DNA of 35,055 bases from Rhodococcus sp. G-MC3 (GCF_030063335.1 NZ_JASISW010000034.1:1-35055), one strand, 5' to 3'. Positions 8,665 to 17,321 are shown, counted from the stretch's first letter. Numbers and translations: made by a program. The notes: generated by a model not told the origin, from the letters alone.

Positions 8665-9096
8665 AGCAACCACCTCCTGAATGACGATGCGCCCGCCCCT
8701 GCGACGGGCTGCTCCTCCACTGTGCGGGAAATAATTTAGCAGTCGCCATCAGAAGTTCCAAGATGTTTTCTCAGATTTTTGGATTCGATTTCTATCCAAT
8801 AATGTTGCGCAACAGCGTCACCGGACACTCGTGATCGAACGTGTTCCGACCGGCTCTCATTCACATGTGCTTCGTGAGCGACTCCTGTCCATGCTTCTCG
8901 GACCCGGACTCACGCCCAGAATTCGTCCCTTGCGTATGCGACGTCGCAACCTGGAAGAAGAGACGCGCTCTCCAACTCGAAGTCGTCGAGTTACCCGAAA
9001 CCGCGGCACGCAACGAGTCGAACCGATGCGGCTGAGCCTGCTTGGTCATCGACGGCGGGATTGCACCAACCGTGGACCGAAAAATTTCTTTACGTT
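8665..9096. other. Intergenic stretch without a convincing gene
   Basis: The first part (about 8725-8820) is distinctly AT-rich for this genome (TAATTTAGCAGTC, TTTTCTCAGATTTTTGGATT) and probably holds the hsp20 promoter. From about 8840 to 9096 short open frames exist on both strands. None has a family match I recognise or a ribosome site, so I call no gene there. Confidence 0.5.
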
Positions 9097-9393
9097 TCAA
9101 GATGGCCGTCGAGAGGGTACGTCGGTGTGGTCCCGGTGTTGAGACCACAGCTTCGAGGCATGCATCGCTGCGGCGGCGTCCCCGTCCGCAGCGGTGCGTT
9201 CGGCCGTAGCCGGCAATGCACTGCCCCACTCGCGGTGGTACTCGATCCAGTCATCCTCGTCGGTGACGGTCGGCCATCGAGTTTCGGCGACGACGTCCGC
9301 GCATACAACTTCCCCGGATTCGACTACGAGCCGTGCACCTCGATGCAGCACTCCTTCTGGAGTGAATCCGTTGACCCCGGCGCGTAGGGTCAT
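9097..9393 (-). CDS. Hypothetical small protein
   Basis: This encodes 98 residues. Codon use over most of the frame looks coding, with G or C favoured at third positions. The peptide has a plausible domain-like composition (EGVLHRGARLVVESGEVVCADVV, then WPTVTDEDDWIEYHREWG). I do not recognise a family. There is no clear ribosome site before ATG 9393. It is divergent from the GAF-ANTAR gene. It could be a real small gene or a remnant. Confidence 0.4.
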   Translation of the reverse strand: MTLRAGVNGFTPEGVLHRGARLVVESGEVVCADVVAETRWPTVTDEDDWIEYHREWGSALPATAERTAADGDAAAAMHASKLWSQHRDHTDVPSRRPS

Positions 9394-9527
9394 GAGTGGG
9401 AGGGCCCCAGCTCGGGGTCACGGCGGCGACACCGCAGCGGCGCAAACCCGTAGCAATTTTTGTTGCCGCTACCCCACAACCGCCCCTGACGCAGCCAAAT
9501 GGCCAGGGCCGGCAAGGAGCGTCACCC

Positions 9528-10241
9528 ATGGCCACCGACACGAGCATGCACAGCAACGACGGGCATGTGCCCCATAGCGGGCTGGCCCTGGCCGAACTCT
9601 CACATGCGTTCTTTCACCCAGACAGCCTCGAAGACACCCTGCTCGGTGTCACCGCCGCCTGCACACAGCTGCTTCCAGCTGCAATCGGAACAGACGTGCT
9701 GATCATTTCCGGTAAAAAGTTCCAGTCCCACGCGGCCACGAACGATCTACCCGTGCGACTGGACGAATTGCAGGAAGAATACGGCGAAGGACCGTGCATC
9801 GATGCTGCGCTCGACACTCTCGTCGTGCGGAGCAACAACCTCTCCGCCGATGAACGGTGGCCAAGATTTTCCGAAGCGGCAACTGATCTAGGAATTCACA
9901 GTGTGCTCTCGTTCAAGCTGTACACCTCGAACGAAGGCGTCGGTGCGCTCAATATCTTCGGCGGCCGAGGCGGGTTCAGCAGCCAGGACGAAGAGGTCGG
10001 TCTGATGCTCGCGGCCAATGCGGCGATGGCGCTGTACACAGTGAACAAGACACAGCAATTCACATCCGCCCTCGCGAGTCGAGATCTGATCGGGCAGGCC
10101 AAGGGCATGATCATGGAACGCTACCGACTCGGATCCGTGCAGGCATTTCAATTGCTCTCCAAATATTCACAGAACGAAAACATCCCCGTCCACGCACTCG
10201 CGCAACGCATCGTCGACGCCGGTCCGGAAGCCCGTATCTGA
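9528..10241 (+). CDS. GAF and ANTAR domain protein (putative RNA-binding antiterminator)
   Basis: This 237-residue protein has an N-terminal GAF sensor domain (about 20-165, with EEYGEGPCIDAALDT and the LNIFGGRGGF segment) and a C-terminal ANTAR domain (about 175-235, LIGQAKGMIMERYRLGSVQAFQLL). ANTAR domains bind paired RNA hairpins and let polymerase pass terminators. The GAF part probably senses a small ligand or redox state. ATG 9528 follows AAGGAG at good spacing. Proteins of this type are numerous in mycobacteria and rhodococci and are often stress-linked. The target RNA is unknown. Few other genes in this strand direction lie nearby. Confidence 0.9.
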   Translation: MATDTSMHSNDGHVPHSGLALAELSHAFFHPDSLEDTLLGVTAACTQLLPAAIGTDVLIISGKKFQSHAATNDLPVRLDELQEEYGEGPCIDAALDTLVVRSNNLSADERWPRFSEAATDLGIHSVLSFKLYTSNEGVGALNIFGGRGGFSSQDEEVGLMLAANAAMALYTVNKTQQFTSALASRDLIGQAKGMIMERYRLGSVQAFQLLSKYSQNENIPVHALAQRIVDAGPEARI

Positions 10242-10591
10242 GCACACAAACCCGAATTGCGGACGTGCTTGCCCCTGTCATCAGTGATCCTGGAGGTAGG
10301 TCGCTACCCCCGGCTCCGGCACTGGTGCGTGGCCCTCGTTGCCATCCGAGATCACCTGGCCGACTTCAAAATTCAGGATGTAGTCGTCCCGCCCTTGATG
10401 GACGAGCACCTCACCGAGTCGCCACAGGCAGGACCGCCTTGCTTTGGCCACGCGTGAGCAGGTAACCGACTTGAACAATAATTGCAGCCGCTTGTTATAT
10501 GCAAGCGCGGTATGCTGAGATCGCACTCACTACAACTGATATGTGCGGAGCTGTGCGGCATCGACGCAGATCAGGAACCGAAAGGTACGCA
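10242..10591. other. Intergenic stretch with a possible gene remnant on the minus strand
   Basis: The 350 bp hold the marR promoter and operator at the right end. On the minus strand about 10281-10410 encodes GRDDYILNFEVGQVISDGNE with gene-like third positions and a stop at 10281. It has no ribosome site or recognised family. It may be the 3' end of a decayed small gene. I do not call it as a CDS. Confidence 0.4.
10489..10507. promoter_or_regulatory. Candidate MarR operator
   Basis: CGCTTG-TTATATG-CAAGCG is a perfect 6-bp inverted repeat around an AT-rich 7-bp centre, 85 bp before the marR start. Size and TTG/CAA arms fit MarR-family operators, and its location suits autoregulation. Confidence 0.5.
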
Positions 10592-11062
10592 ATGAACGCG
10601 ACAGATCCCGGCCTGACTGCGTTGGCACAGAACTGGCTTGCCCTGTCAGTGTTACACGGGCGTATCGAAGGTCATATCGAGCGCGCACTGTCATCGAAAC
10701 ACAGTCTGAGCGCACGCGAATACTGGCTACTGGACGTACTCAGCCGACAGCACGACGGAGTCGGCGGACACCTCCAGATGAAGCAGGTCGCCGACGCCAT
10801 CGTGCTGAGCCAGAGCGCTACCACCCGTCTGGTGACACGGCTGGAGGAACGCGGGATGCTCATGCGGTATCTGTGCCCTACCGACCGCCGGGGCATCTAC
10901 ACCGACGTCAGCGAGGAGGGATTGCGACTACTCGAGACCGCACGACCGACGAACAATGCAGCACTACGCGAAGCCCTCGACGCGGCGTCACGCGTGCCCG
11001 ATCTGCTACCGCTGGTCGATGCCGTACAACGAGCGGCCCCGGACCCGATGCCCGTCGATTGA
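10592..11062 (+). CDS. MarR-family transcriptional regulator
   Basis: This 156-residue winged-helix regulator has the family layout: an N-terminal dimer helix, the recognition region LQMKQVADAIVLSQSATTRLVTRLEERGML (about 66-95), the wing YLCPTDRRGIYTDVSEEG (about 98-115) and a C-terminal dimerisation helix. MarR proteins are dimeric repressors released by small phenolics or by oxidation. The start is ATG 10592, with GAAAGGT upstream. The palindrome at 10489-10507 is probably its operator. The damaged BON-domain gene follows on the same strand. Confidence 0.88.
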   Translation: MNATDPGLTALAQNWLALSVLHGRIEGHIERALSSKHSLSAREYWLLDVLSRQHDGVGGHLQMKQVADAIVLSQSATTRLVTRLEERGMLMRYLCPTDRRGIYTDVSEEGLRLLETARPTNNAALREALDAASRVPDLLPLVDAVQRAAPDPMPVD

Positions 11063-11067
11063 GGGGC

Positions 11068-11094
11068 GTGGGACCACCATCCGAGTGGTACCAC
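11068..11094. terminator. Hairpin after marR
   Basis: GTGGGACCAC and GTGGTACCAC form 10-bp arms with one mismatch around a 7-nt loop, starting 6 bp after the marR stop. It has no T tract, so it could equally be an operator ahead of the BON gene. Confidence 0.45.
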
Positions 11095-11179
11095 CGCGCG
11101 TTCGTGCGGACACAAGTTCCCCTCGCCGAGGGACCAAGGACTCTTGGAATCGCGTCGCCGAGCCGACGAGACTTGTTCG

Positions 11180-11613
11180 ATGACCACCACCCCGCACATC
11201 ACAGATGCCGAGATCAAGAGCCGAGTCCAGCTCGAACTCCGGTGGGCACCGAACCTCAACACAACACAGGTAGGGCTTGCGGTGACCGACGGAAGCGTCA
11301 CCTTGTCCGGGGATTCCAGCGAGACGCGGTCGAGAACGCGGTGGCCGCTGTCCTCGGTGTGATCCAGATCAGGAACACGATCGAGGTAAGCCCGGCTGAT
11401 GCCGCCGAGCATGTCACCGAGCACGTGGTCTCGGTGCTCGAACACGATGCGCGAGCCGAAGGCCGTCGACTGTCCATGTCGGCCGACGGCTCAGGGCACG
11501 TCATCGTCGAGGGCACTGCCCGCTCAGTTGCCGAGTCTGCCGAAATCGAAAAAGCCGCCCTCGGCGCGGACGGCGTCACCTCGGTGAGCAACCGACTTCA
11601 CCTCATCACGTGA
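11180..11613 (+). pseudogene. BON-domain protein, frameshifted by a small deletion
   Basis: The first 40-odd codons from ATG 11180 give the start of a BON domain (ITDAEIKSRVQLEL...VGLAVTDGSVTLSG). The continuation, with DAVENAVAAVLGV and then a second BON domain ending TSVSNRLHLIT, lies in another frame. The switch is near 11318. The spacing between VTLSG and DAVENAV is several residues shorter than in BON domains, so a short deletion rather than a single-base error is likely. The 434-bp length is not a multiple of three. BON proteins bind surfaces such as lipids or peptidoglycan. If translated, the product would stop at 11362 after one partial domain. Confidence 0.75.
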
Positions 11614-11666
11614 GCGACGCCGCGATGAAAAAGCCACCACCCTCGACGTGACAGCTTGTGACGCCA

Positions 11667-12209
11667 TTACTCGAGACCGGGTAGACCGTCGATGCTCACC
11701 GCATTCTTCTCCGACCGGTACGCGTTCATCCCGCTCGCACCCTTTTTCTCCGCAGTCACTCGCAGAATGTCGCGCTCGTCGACCACATCCATGACCGGAA
11801 CACCCCAGCCACACGAGTCGCTGATCCGCGTGACGGCGACCGACACGACCGCCCTCGTACTCGGGTGCTGCGGATGCAGCGCAACGACCTCTTCGAAAAC
11901 GGAGTCACCGGGAAGCCATACGGTACCCACGCCGTGGAGCCGCACGATTCGCGGCCGCCGTCCAAAAGAGTTCCACATCAGACAGATTCGACCGTTCTCG
12001 CGCAAATGCGCAATGGTTTCGATTCCACTTCCGGTGTAGTCGACCCATGCCACACGCTTCGGACCGAGAACGGACAAGCAATCGTGCCCACGCGGAGAGA
12101 CATTGACATGACCATCGCCCGCCAGCGGCGCGGTAGCGACAAACCACATCGGCTGATCTTCGATCCACGCCTGCAATGATGCATCGATCTCGTCGAACAC
12201 CTTCCCCAT
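11667..12209 (-). CDS. Pyridoxamine 5'-phosphate oxidase-family (split-barrel flavin-fold) protein
   Basis: This 180-residue protein has the split-barrel fold of PNPOx-like, FMN- or F420-binding proteins. Visible are the opening helix VFDEIDASLQAWIEDQPMWFVATAPL, the loop HVNVSPRGHDCLSVLGPKRVAWVDYTGSG and ICLMWNSFGRRPRIVRLHG. The C-terminal half diverges from true PdxH, so vitamin B6 synthesis is unlikely. A flavin or F420-dependent reductase, or a stress-related binding role, is more plausible. I start at ATG 12209 (MGKVFDEID) rather than the upstream codon at 12230, because homology begins there. It is on the same strand as the MDR gene, 111 bp downstream of it. Confidence 0.82.
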   Translation of the reverse strand: MGKVFDEIDASLQAWIEDQPMWFVATAPLAGDGHVNVSPRGHDCLSVLGPKRVAWVDYTGSGIETIAHLRENGRICLMWNSFGRRPRIVRLHGVGTVWLPGDSVFEEVVALHPQHPSTRAVVSVAVTRISDSCGWGVPVMDVVDERDILRVTAEKKGASGMNAYRSEKNAVSIDGLPGLE

Positions 12210-12320
12210 AGCCAAGAGACTACAGACCATGTTCGGGTGGGCCGGTCGCTCATCGGACCATCCGGCTGCAACTACCCATATGCGGGAGAACGACGGCTTT
12301 GGTGTCCGCCGCGACCTTTG

Positions 12321-13235
12321 TCATGAGATCACCTGCAGGACAGCGTTTCCACGCAGCTTGCGAGCCCGAAGGTCCTCGATCACCAACTGCGTATCTTGCC
12401 ACGGCAGCAGCGCGCCTATCTCGGGGTGCAGGCGATCGTCGGAGATCAAGCGGAGCAGTGTTGCAAGGTCCTCGCCGTTTGTGTGTGAACTGATCTCGTA
12501 GCTGAACGGCTCGATCGGGGCGCCGACCGTTCCGCCGATCCAATCGAAGAAGTCGAAAGTGACCGGCTTCAGGCTGGCCTGACCGAACCAGATGACGGTG
12601 CCGGTGGGGTGGGTGCGTCGACGGGCCTCGACGAAGGAATCGCCGCCGACCGACTCCATCGTCACATCGAACCACCCCATTGCGTCGTGAACGGAGGTCA
12701 CAGTGGTGGCGCCGTACTCGCGCAACCGCGCGCCTCGGTCCACGGTGGCCGACACGGCGGTGACGTGTGCACCGGCACCGGTCGCCAATTCCACTACGTA
12801 GTGTCCAACTCCGCCGCTTGCTCCGGTCAACAACAGGCGGCGGCCGATCAACGATCCAGCTCGTCTCATCAGTCGTAGCGCCGTCAGCCCAGCCAATGGG
12901 AGCGCCGCAGCGGTCGTCAGCGAAATCGCGTCGGGGACCTCGGCCAGCGCTGCCGTACTGACCGCAACCCGCTCTGCCCACGCCGAATCTCGAGCATGGC
13001 CAACCACTCGTGCACCTGCCGGCGGCCCGCTGCCGTCCGCCGCCGCGGCGACAACGGTACCCGCGAGGTCCTTGCCAGGCCGCCAACCGGCAGGAGGGGC
13101 AGCGAGCAGGAATGTTTCGCCCCGGTTCACCGAGTAAGCCGCGACCTCGACTAATGCCTCGTGGTCCGCTGCCACCGGCTCGGCCACGTCGGTGATTGCC
13201 ACCTGGTGTGGCGCGGTTGCTGTCATCGCTTTCAT
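12321..13235 (-). CDS. Zinc-independent MDR oxidoreductase (quinone oxidoreductase-like)
   Basis: This 304-residue medium-chain dehydrogenase/reductase has an N-terminal GroES-like domain (EALVEVAAYSVNRGETFLL; GKDLAGTVV) and a C-terminal Rossmann domain (LLLTGASGGVGHYVVELA at about 133-150). It lacks the catalytic-zinc Cys/His set, so it belongs with NADPH quinone or enone reductases. ATG 13235 is preceded by GAGAAAG. The frame is open further upstream into the HxlR gene but not in family-like sequence. HxlR regulators placed divergently beside such reductases usually control them in response to quinones, aldehydes or other electrophiles. The 132-bp shared promoter region contains an inverted repeat. 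Confidence 0.88.
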   Translation of the reverse strand: MKAMTATAPHQVAITDVAEPVAADHEALVEVAAYSVNRGETFLLAAPPAGWRPGKDLAGTVVAAAADGSGPPAGARVVGHARDSAWAERVAVSTAALAEVPDAISLTTAAALPLAGLTALRLMRRAGSLIGRRLLLTGASGGVGHYVVELATGAGAHVTAVSATVDRGARLREYGATTVTSVHDAMGWFDVTMESVGGDSFVEARRRTHPTGTVIWFGQASLKPVTFDFFDWIGGTVGAPIEPFSYEISSHTNGEDLATLLRLISDDRLHPEIGALLPWQDTQLVIEDLRARKLRGNAVLQVIS

Positions 13236-13299
13236 GTGTGCCACTTTCTCGTCCGGCGCCGGATCGGTGCCTCCTGTCGACGAGCTTGCCCATACGGGT

Positions 13300-13326
13300 C
13301 TATTTTCGTAAGTAGGCAGTAAATAG
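13300..13326. promoter_or_regulatory. Inverted repeat in the hxlR / MDR promoter region
   Basis: CTATTT and AAATAG are perfect 6-bp arms 15 bp apart, enclosing CGTAAGTAGGCAGT. It lies midway between the divergent starts, an ideal place for HxlR control of both. The arms are short and AT-rich, so chance is possible. Confidence 0.4.
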
Positions 13327-13367
13327 TGCTGCAGGCACCCAGAAGTAACCAGGGAGTTGATCATTGC

Positions 13368-13775
13368 GTGTCCACGACCCACACCGCCTCACCTGACGGA
13401 CGTTACGACGTGCTCGCCGCCGCCTGCCCTACCCGACAGGTGATCAATCGCGTCGGTGACCGCTGGAGCCTGCTTGTCCTCTCTGCTCTGGAGCAGGGCA
13501 CGCTGCGCTTTCAAGAACTTCGGCGCACCGTAGACGGCGTCAGTCAAAAAATGCTCACCCAGACACTCCGCATCCTCGAACGCGACGGGCTCGTAGAACG
13601 CACCGTCTACGCGAGTGTGCCCGCGAAGGTCGAATACACAGTGACCCCACTCGGCGCAGACCTCGCCCGGACAATCGCCGCGATCCGCGGCTGGGCATAC
13701 AACAATATGTCTCGAATCGAGGAGGCCCGCGAGAGCTACGACGCGATGCACCCGGCGCGAGAAGATCCGATCTAA
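13368..13775 (+). CDS. HxlR-family transcriptional regulator
   Basis: This is a 135-residue winged-helix regulator. The N-terminal Cys (AACPTRQVINRVGDRWSLLVL, about 20-40) is the conserved HxlR cysteine, which can sense redox or electrophiles. The recognition helix region is LRFQELRRTVDGVSQKMLTQTLRILERDGLV and the wing is YTVTPLG. Start GTG 13368 has AGGGAG upstream. Position points to control of the divergent oxidoreductase. It converges on the Acg-like gene across about 180 bp in which I see no gene. Confidence 0.88.
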   Translation: MSTTHTASPDGRYDVLAAACPTRQVINRVGDRWSLLVLSALEQGTLRFQELRRTVDGVSQKMLTQTLRILERDGLVERTVYASVPAKVEYTVTPLGADLARTIAAIRGWAYNNMSRIEEARESYDAMHPAREDPI

Positions 13776-13954
13776 CTGTGGATCCCGACAAACCGGGGAT
13801 TCATGTTCCTGCGATCAAGGACTGAATGGCTCCCCCGACACATCGCGGCCTCGCGATTTTCGTTTGCACCCGCAGTCTGCGTGACGAACGGAAATGGTGC
13901 CGTCTCAGTGATTCACCTATGCGCGCCGCTTCGCTCTGCCGCGGACCACGGCCC

Positions 13955-14941
13955 TCACATCACCCGGTCGGTCAGCACAGTCGCGGCGCCCAACCTCGGC
14001 GTCTGTTTCGGTATCGGACCAGGTGAGGGCTTACCGATCCGGATCAGAACTTGGGGTACACCTGCCGCGTCGGCCAACGAGCGCACGATCGTGCGACTGC
14101 CTGACTGTTCGGTCAAGTGAGTAAGGGTGCACGTCGCAAGTCCGCCTGCGGTCGCTTCCAGCAGAATCGCAGACAGTGCCCGACCGCTCTGCACCCAATC
14201 GTGTCGAGTATCGGTCTCGGTGCTGAGCAACAGCACGGTCGACTCGTCGACATCCTCTGTCACTCGCTCGCGGACGTCGCCGTCCCGCGGAACCGGAAAA
14301 CGCCGCCCGATCTGCACTGCGGCCGAATCTGCCGCGTTGTTCAGTGCTCGGGGAGGTATTCCCTCGTGATCGAACGAATGCCCTGCCCACCAACGTAGTT
14401 CAGCCTGATAGTCCGGGTCGTACTTGCGTACCTCAGCGCTGTGTATCGATGCCGCGGCGAGCGTTTCTCGTGCGTCGGGGCCGAGCACAGTCAGGGCGGC
14501 CCCGTAACGCGCAGCGGCGTCTCGTATCGGTCTCGAAGCCGCCTGGGCGTCGCTGATCTGCCCGAAGAGTCTGCGATCCGATCGACGATGGCTTATGGCG
14601 GTCAAGAGATCGAATTCGTGAGACTGTGGTGTCGCATTGTGCTCGAACGTTATCGACGCGATCCTCTGTGGCGACACAGTGATCTGCCGCATGTCGATGT
14701 GGGTACTCCACCGTAACGCGACTGCCGCGGTGACCAGATGATCGAGTGCCGCACCGCAACTCAGTGTCATCTGCCGACCGACCGGGTCGATGGCAGGTAA
14801 TAGTCGACTCGAGTCGGTGCTCAGGCCCAGACATCTGCCGTCATACATCCATCGCCAGGGTTGACTGTTATGCACCGACGGGGCACGGCAGGCGAGTTCT
14901 ACCATCATCTTGACCACTTCTGAACTGGGTTGCAATTTCAC
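13955..14941 (-). CDS. Acg-family nitroreductase-fold protein (DosR-regulon type)
   Basis: This 328-residue protein belongs to the Acg/Rv3127-type FMN-binding nitroreductase-fold family. Signature segments are ACRAPSVHNSQPWRW near the N-terminus, the central SHRRSDRRLFGQI, and LEATAGGLATCTLTHLTE followed by VLIRIGKPSPG near the C-terminus. Mycobacterial members (Rv2032, Rv3127, Rv3131) are DosR-induced. They lack a normal lid and may store or bind flavin rather than reduce nitro compounds. The GTG start at 14941 has AAGGGAG upstream. A DosR-like box lies about 100 bp upstream at 15036-15055. Confidence 0.9.
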   Translation of the reverse strand: MKLQPSSEVVKMMVELACRAPSVHNSQPWRWMYDGRCLGLSTDSSRLLPAIDPVGRQMTLSCGAALDHLVTAAVALRWSTHIDMRQITVSPQRIASITFEHNATPQSHEFDLLTAISHRRSDRRLFGQISDAQAASRPIRDAAARYGAALTVLGPDARETLAAASIHSAEVRKYDPDYQAELRWWAGHSFDHEGIPPRALNNAADSAAVQIGRRFPVPRDGDVRERVTEDVDESTVLLLSTETDTRHDWVQSGRALSAILLEATAGGLATCTLTHLTEQSGSRTIVRSLADAAGVPQVLIRIGKPSPGPIPKQTPRLGAATVLTDRVM

Positions 14942-15035
14942 TGCATTCTCCCTTCACTCGTTCCCAAGGCCGAACGGCGTCGAATGGCATCGAATGGCAC
15001 TGTGTACTGAGAGTGACATCACGAGCCGCCAGGAA

Positions 15036-15055
15036 AAAGGGCCGATCGTCCCTTA
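15036..15055 (-). promoter_or_regulatory. DosR-like box upstream of the Acg-like gene
   Basis: Read on the minus strand it is TAAGGGACGATCGGCCCTTT. Its core GGGACGA-NN-GGCCCT is identical to that of the box at 18332-18351. It resembles the mycobacterial DosR consensus TTSGGGACTWWAGTCCCSAA in the GGGAC arm and partly in the second arm. It lies about 100 bp before the Acg-like start and just upstream of the dosR-like remnant. Confidence 0.65.
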
Positions 15056-15100
15056 TCGAAGGGCTCTTTCCCACGAACCGACGCAGTCGCCACCGAATTC

Positions 15101-15430
15101 TTGATAATCGATGCCGATCTCGGTCTCGGTCTCGACGTCGTCGGAGAAGCAGGCACCGTATCGAACGCACTTGCCCGGATTTCTGCGCTTCGTCCAGACG
15201 TAACGGTGCTCGATATCGGGCTTCCCGACACGAGCGGACCCCTGTTTGGATTGACCGAACACGAGAGGACGATTCTTGGTCTGATCGGTGAAGGCCTGAC
15301 GAACCGGCAGATCGCCGAACGCATGTTCCTGGCAGAGAAGACCGTGAAGAACAAAGTGTCCAGATTGCTGGCCGAACTCGGAATGGACCGGCGCACACAG
15401 GCTGCGTTGCTCGCGTCGAAGTTGGCCTGA
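15101..15430 (+). pseudogene. DosR/DevR-like LuxR-family response regulator with N-terminal and internal deletions
   Basis: The frame gives 109 residues against about 210-215 for DosR. Residues about 4-45 match the receiver after its first beta strand (GLDVVGEAGTVSNALARI; VLDIGLPD with the phospho-acceptor Asp). The sequence then jumps straight to the LuxR-type DNA-binding domain (GLTEHERTILGLIGEGLTNRQIAERMFLAEKTVKNKVSRLLAELG). About 20 N-terminal residues, with the acidic pocket, and about 90 residues between receiver and HTH are missing. The HTH itself looks intact and very DosR-like. The first codon is a TTG with no good ribosome site. It is probably a pseudogene, though a free DNA-binding domain cannot be excluded. 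Confidence 0.8.
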
Positions 15431-15447
15431 CTTCTTTGTGAATGTTG

Positions 15448-16338
15448 TCAATGCCGCGGTGGACGGCAGATCATGACAGGTACGTTCGCGTGATACAACA
15501 GGTTTCGGCTCGTCGATCCCGCGATGGCACCGAAGAGCCCGGTGTGCCCTCGACTACCTACCACGATCAACTGCGATGATTCGGATACCGCGAGCAACTC
15601 CTCCGTCGGGCTGCCCTCACGCAGTACGCGTTGCACAGACACCTCAGGAAACTCCTCACTACTTCCTGCCACACCCTCCGCGAGCACCGCGTCTTCTGCG
15701 GCTTCTGTTCCCCCCTGATCGAACCGTGGACGAAACTTACTGATACCTGCGGTCAGCGCGCTGCTCCAAGAGTGCACTGCGATCAGTGGAGCATCGAACA
15801 TCGCAGCGAAGCGGAAAGCCTTTTCCACCGCTCGACTGCTCAATTCGCTGCCATCCACCCCGACGACCACCGGTGCGTTTCCCGGCCCGGACACCCTGTC
15901 GCCTTTCCAGACCACAACAGGACAACCGGCCTGGTCGACAACAAGTTGCGTCGTCGAACCGACTAGGGCGCTCCCCACCGATGCCAGTCCCGATTGCCCG
16001 ACAACAAGCATGCTGGCATGATCGGAACTCTCGAGCAGTGCCCGGGCGATGAACCCACCGGTTACCTCGGTACTTACCGTGATGTTCGGGTACGCCTCCA
16101 GTGCAATGTTTTTCGCGTTGTCCACGATGGTGCGCGATGCGGCGCAAAGGTGTTCACCCCAGTCGAAATCGGGTGCCAGATCGAAACTTCGGTCCACGCA
16201 GAGTGGGCGCTCGACTCCGCACTGAAGGTGCAGCGGTACCCGCATGCGCGATGCGACTGCGGCGGCCCACCGCGTCGCTCCGAGCGAATTCGATGAACCA
16301 TCGACTCCCACTACAACTCTCTGACTTCGCCCCATCAT
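15448..16338 (-). CDS. Tandem-domain universal stress protein (third gene of USP operon)
   Basis: This 296-residue protein has two UspA domains (about 7-145 and 153-293). Each begins with the VVGVDGS strand. The second ends with the ATP-binding pattern GSRGHTGLFGAIAGSTS, and the first has a weaker GQSGLASVGSALVGSTT. Such proteins bind ATP and are DosR-induced in mycobacteria (Rv2005c, Rv2623 and relatives), where they slow growth in hypoxia. It is last of three USP genes on one strand, 81 bp after the second. Its 3' end converges on the dosR-like remnant with a 17-bp gap. I see no DosR box directly upstream, so it probably depends on the operon promoter. Confidence 0.9.
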   Translation of the reverse strand: MMGRSQRVVVGVDGSSNSLGATRWAAAVASRMRVPLHLQCGVERPLCVDRSFDLAPDFDWGEHLCAASRTIVDNAKNIALEAYPNITVSTEVTGGFIARALLESSDHASMLVVGQSGLASVGSALVGSTTQLVVDQAGCPVVVWKGDRVSGPGNAPVVVGVDGSELSSRAVEKAFRFAAMFDAPLIAVHSWSSALTAGISKFRPRFDQGGTEAAEDAVLAEGVAGSSEEFPEVSVQRVLREGSPTEELLAVSESSQLIVVGSRGHTGLFGAIAGSTSRNLLYHANVPVMICRPPRH

Positions 16339-16419
16339 TTCGGGCCTCCCTCGAGCTGTATATTCACGGTTCTCGGCGCTCGCATCTGTCGGTTCGATCT
16401 CAGCAATGCCGGCGTGCGA

Positions 16420-17298
16420 TCATCGAACGATCAGCACGGAGCATTCAGCGTGGTGGACGAGACTCTGACTGACCGAACCGAGTGCCGCGCCTCTGAGCAC
16501 CCCGCGGCCTCTGCTTCCCACCGCAACGATCCGCGCGGTGGACGAGAGTGCACGCAATCCGCGAGCAGCGCTCGACTCCAGGCTTTCGGTCGTGACCGTC
16601 ACGTCGGGGTACTTGTCGCCCATCACTTCCACCTGTGTGTCGAGCCAGGATTGTTCGTCGGCGCGGACTTTCGACCAGTCGATATACCCCGCACCCGAAC
16701 CCATTCCACCTGCTATCGCAAGGCCCCAATAGTTGGCGGCGACAATAGGTGCGTCCAGCGTGTGAGCCATCTCGAGGGCAACAGCGAACGCTCGTGTCGA
16801 GGCCTCGCTCCCGTCCACTCCGACCACGATGGGCCGCCCGGTGTCGACAGATTCGACACCGGGTCGCCAGACCAGGACAGGACTCTGCGTGTGGTTCACC
16901 ACGCGAATCGTGTTGCTACCCAGCGCTATTTCATGGGCGTAGTTAGTGCGTGCGGTTCCCAGAACGATCAATTCCGCCTGTACGGTGGCTACGAAATCAG
17001 CAAGAGATCCATCTGCGAGAACGGTCTCGATCGACAGACCCGGCGAAGCCGAAAGAGCTGCTTTCGACGCCCGGGCAAGATGTCCGCGGCCGTCGCTGCG
17101 AAGTCCCTCTTCCAACTCACCGCCGTCGACGAACGCCGCTGACCCGTACCAATCGCCGCTTGGAACCGTATGGACTATCCGCAGAGGCGCATGCACCCGT
17201 GCTGCGTATGATGCCGCCCATCGAGTTGCTGCGATGGTCTCGTCGGAACCATCAACGCAGACCAGTACCGGTTGCGTCCGTTCGGCTGAACTGTTCAT
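16420..17298 (-). CDS. Tandem-domain universal stress protein (second gene of USP operon)
   Basis: This encodes 292 residues from ATG 17298, which has GGAAAGG upstream. An ATG at 17325 is less well placed. Two UspA domains (VLVCVDGSDETIAATRWAAS; VVGVDGSEASTRAF) are present. The second carries the nucleotide motif GSRGRGVLRGAALGSVS. In the first domain the corresponding loop (GTARTNYAHEIALGSNT) lacks the glycine pattern, so only one ATP site may work. It starts 24 bp after the preceding USP stop, which indicates co-transcription. Confidence 0.9.
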   Translation of the reverse strand: MNSSAERTQPVLVCVDGSDETIAATRWAASYAARVHAPLRIVHTVPSGDWYGSAAFVDGGELEEGLRSDGRGHLARASKAALSASPGLSIETVLADGSLADFVATVQAELIVLGTARTNYAHEIALGSNTIRVVNHTQSPVLVWRPGVESVDTGRPIVVGVDGSEASTRAFAVALEMAHTLDAPIVAANYWGLAIAGGMGSGAGYIDWSKVRADEQSWLDTQVEVMGDKYPDVTVTTESLESSAARGLRALSSTARIVAVGSRGRGVLRGAALGSVSQSLVHHAECSVLIVR

Positions 17299-17321
17299 GG
17301 CTACCTTTCCATTCATGTCGA

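Noticed and set aside
9395..9430. GC-rich GGGCCCCAGCTCGGGGTC segment as a DosR box
   Set aside because: It lacks the GGGAC arm and its spacing, and it lies in the promoter of the GAF-ANTAR gene only by chance composition.
12250..13293. Second long minus-strand frame over the MDR gene
   Set aside because: It is rich in Arg and Gly with no motif. The overlapping frame at 12321-13235 is the clear oxidoreductase.
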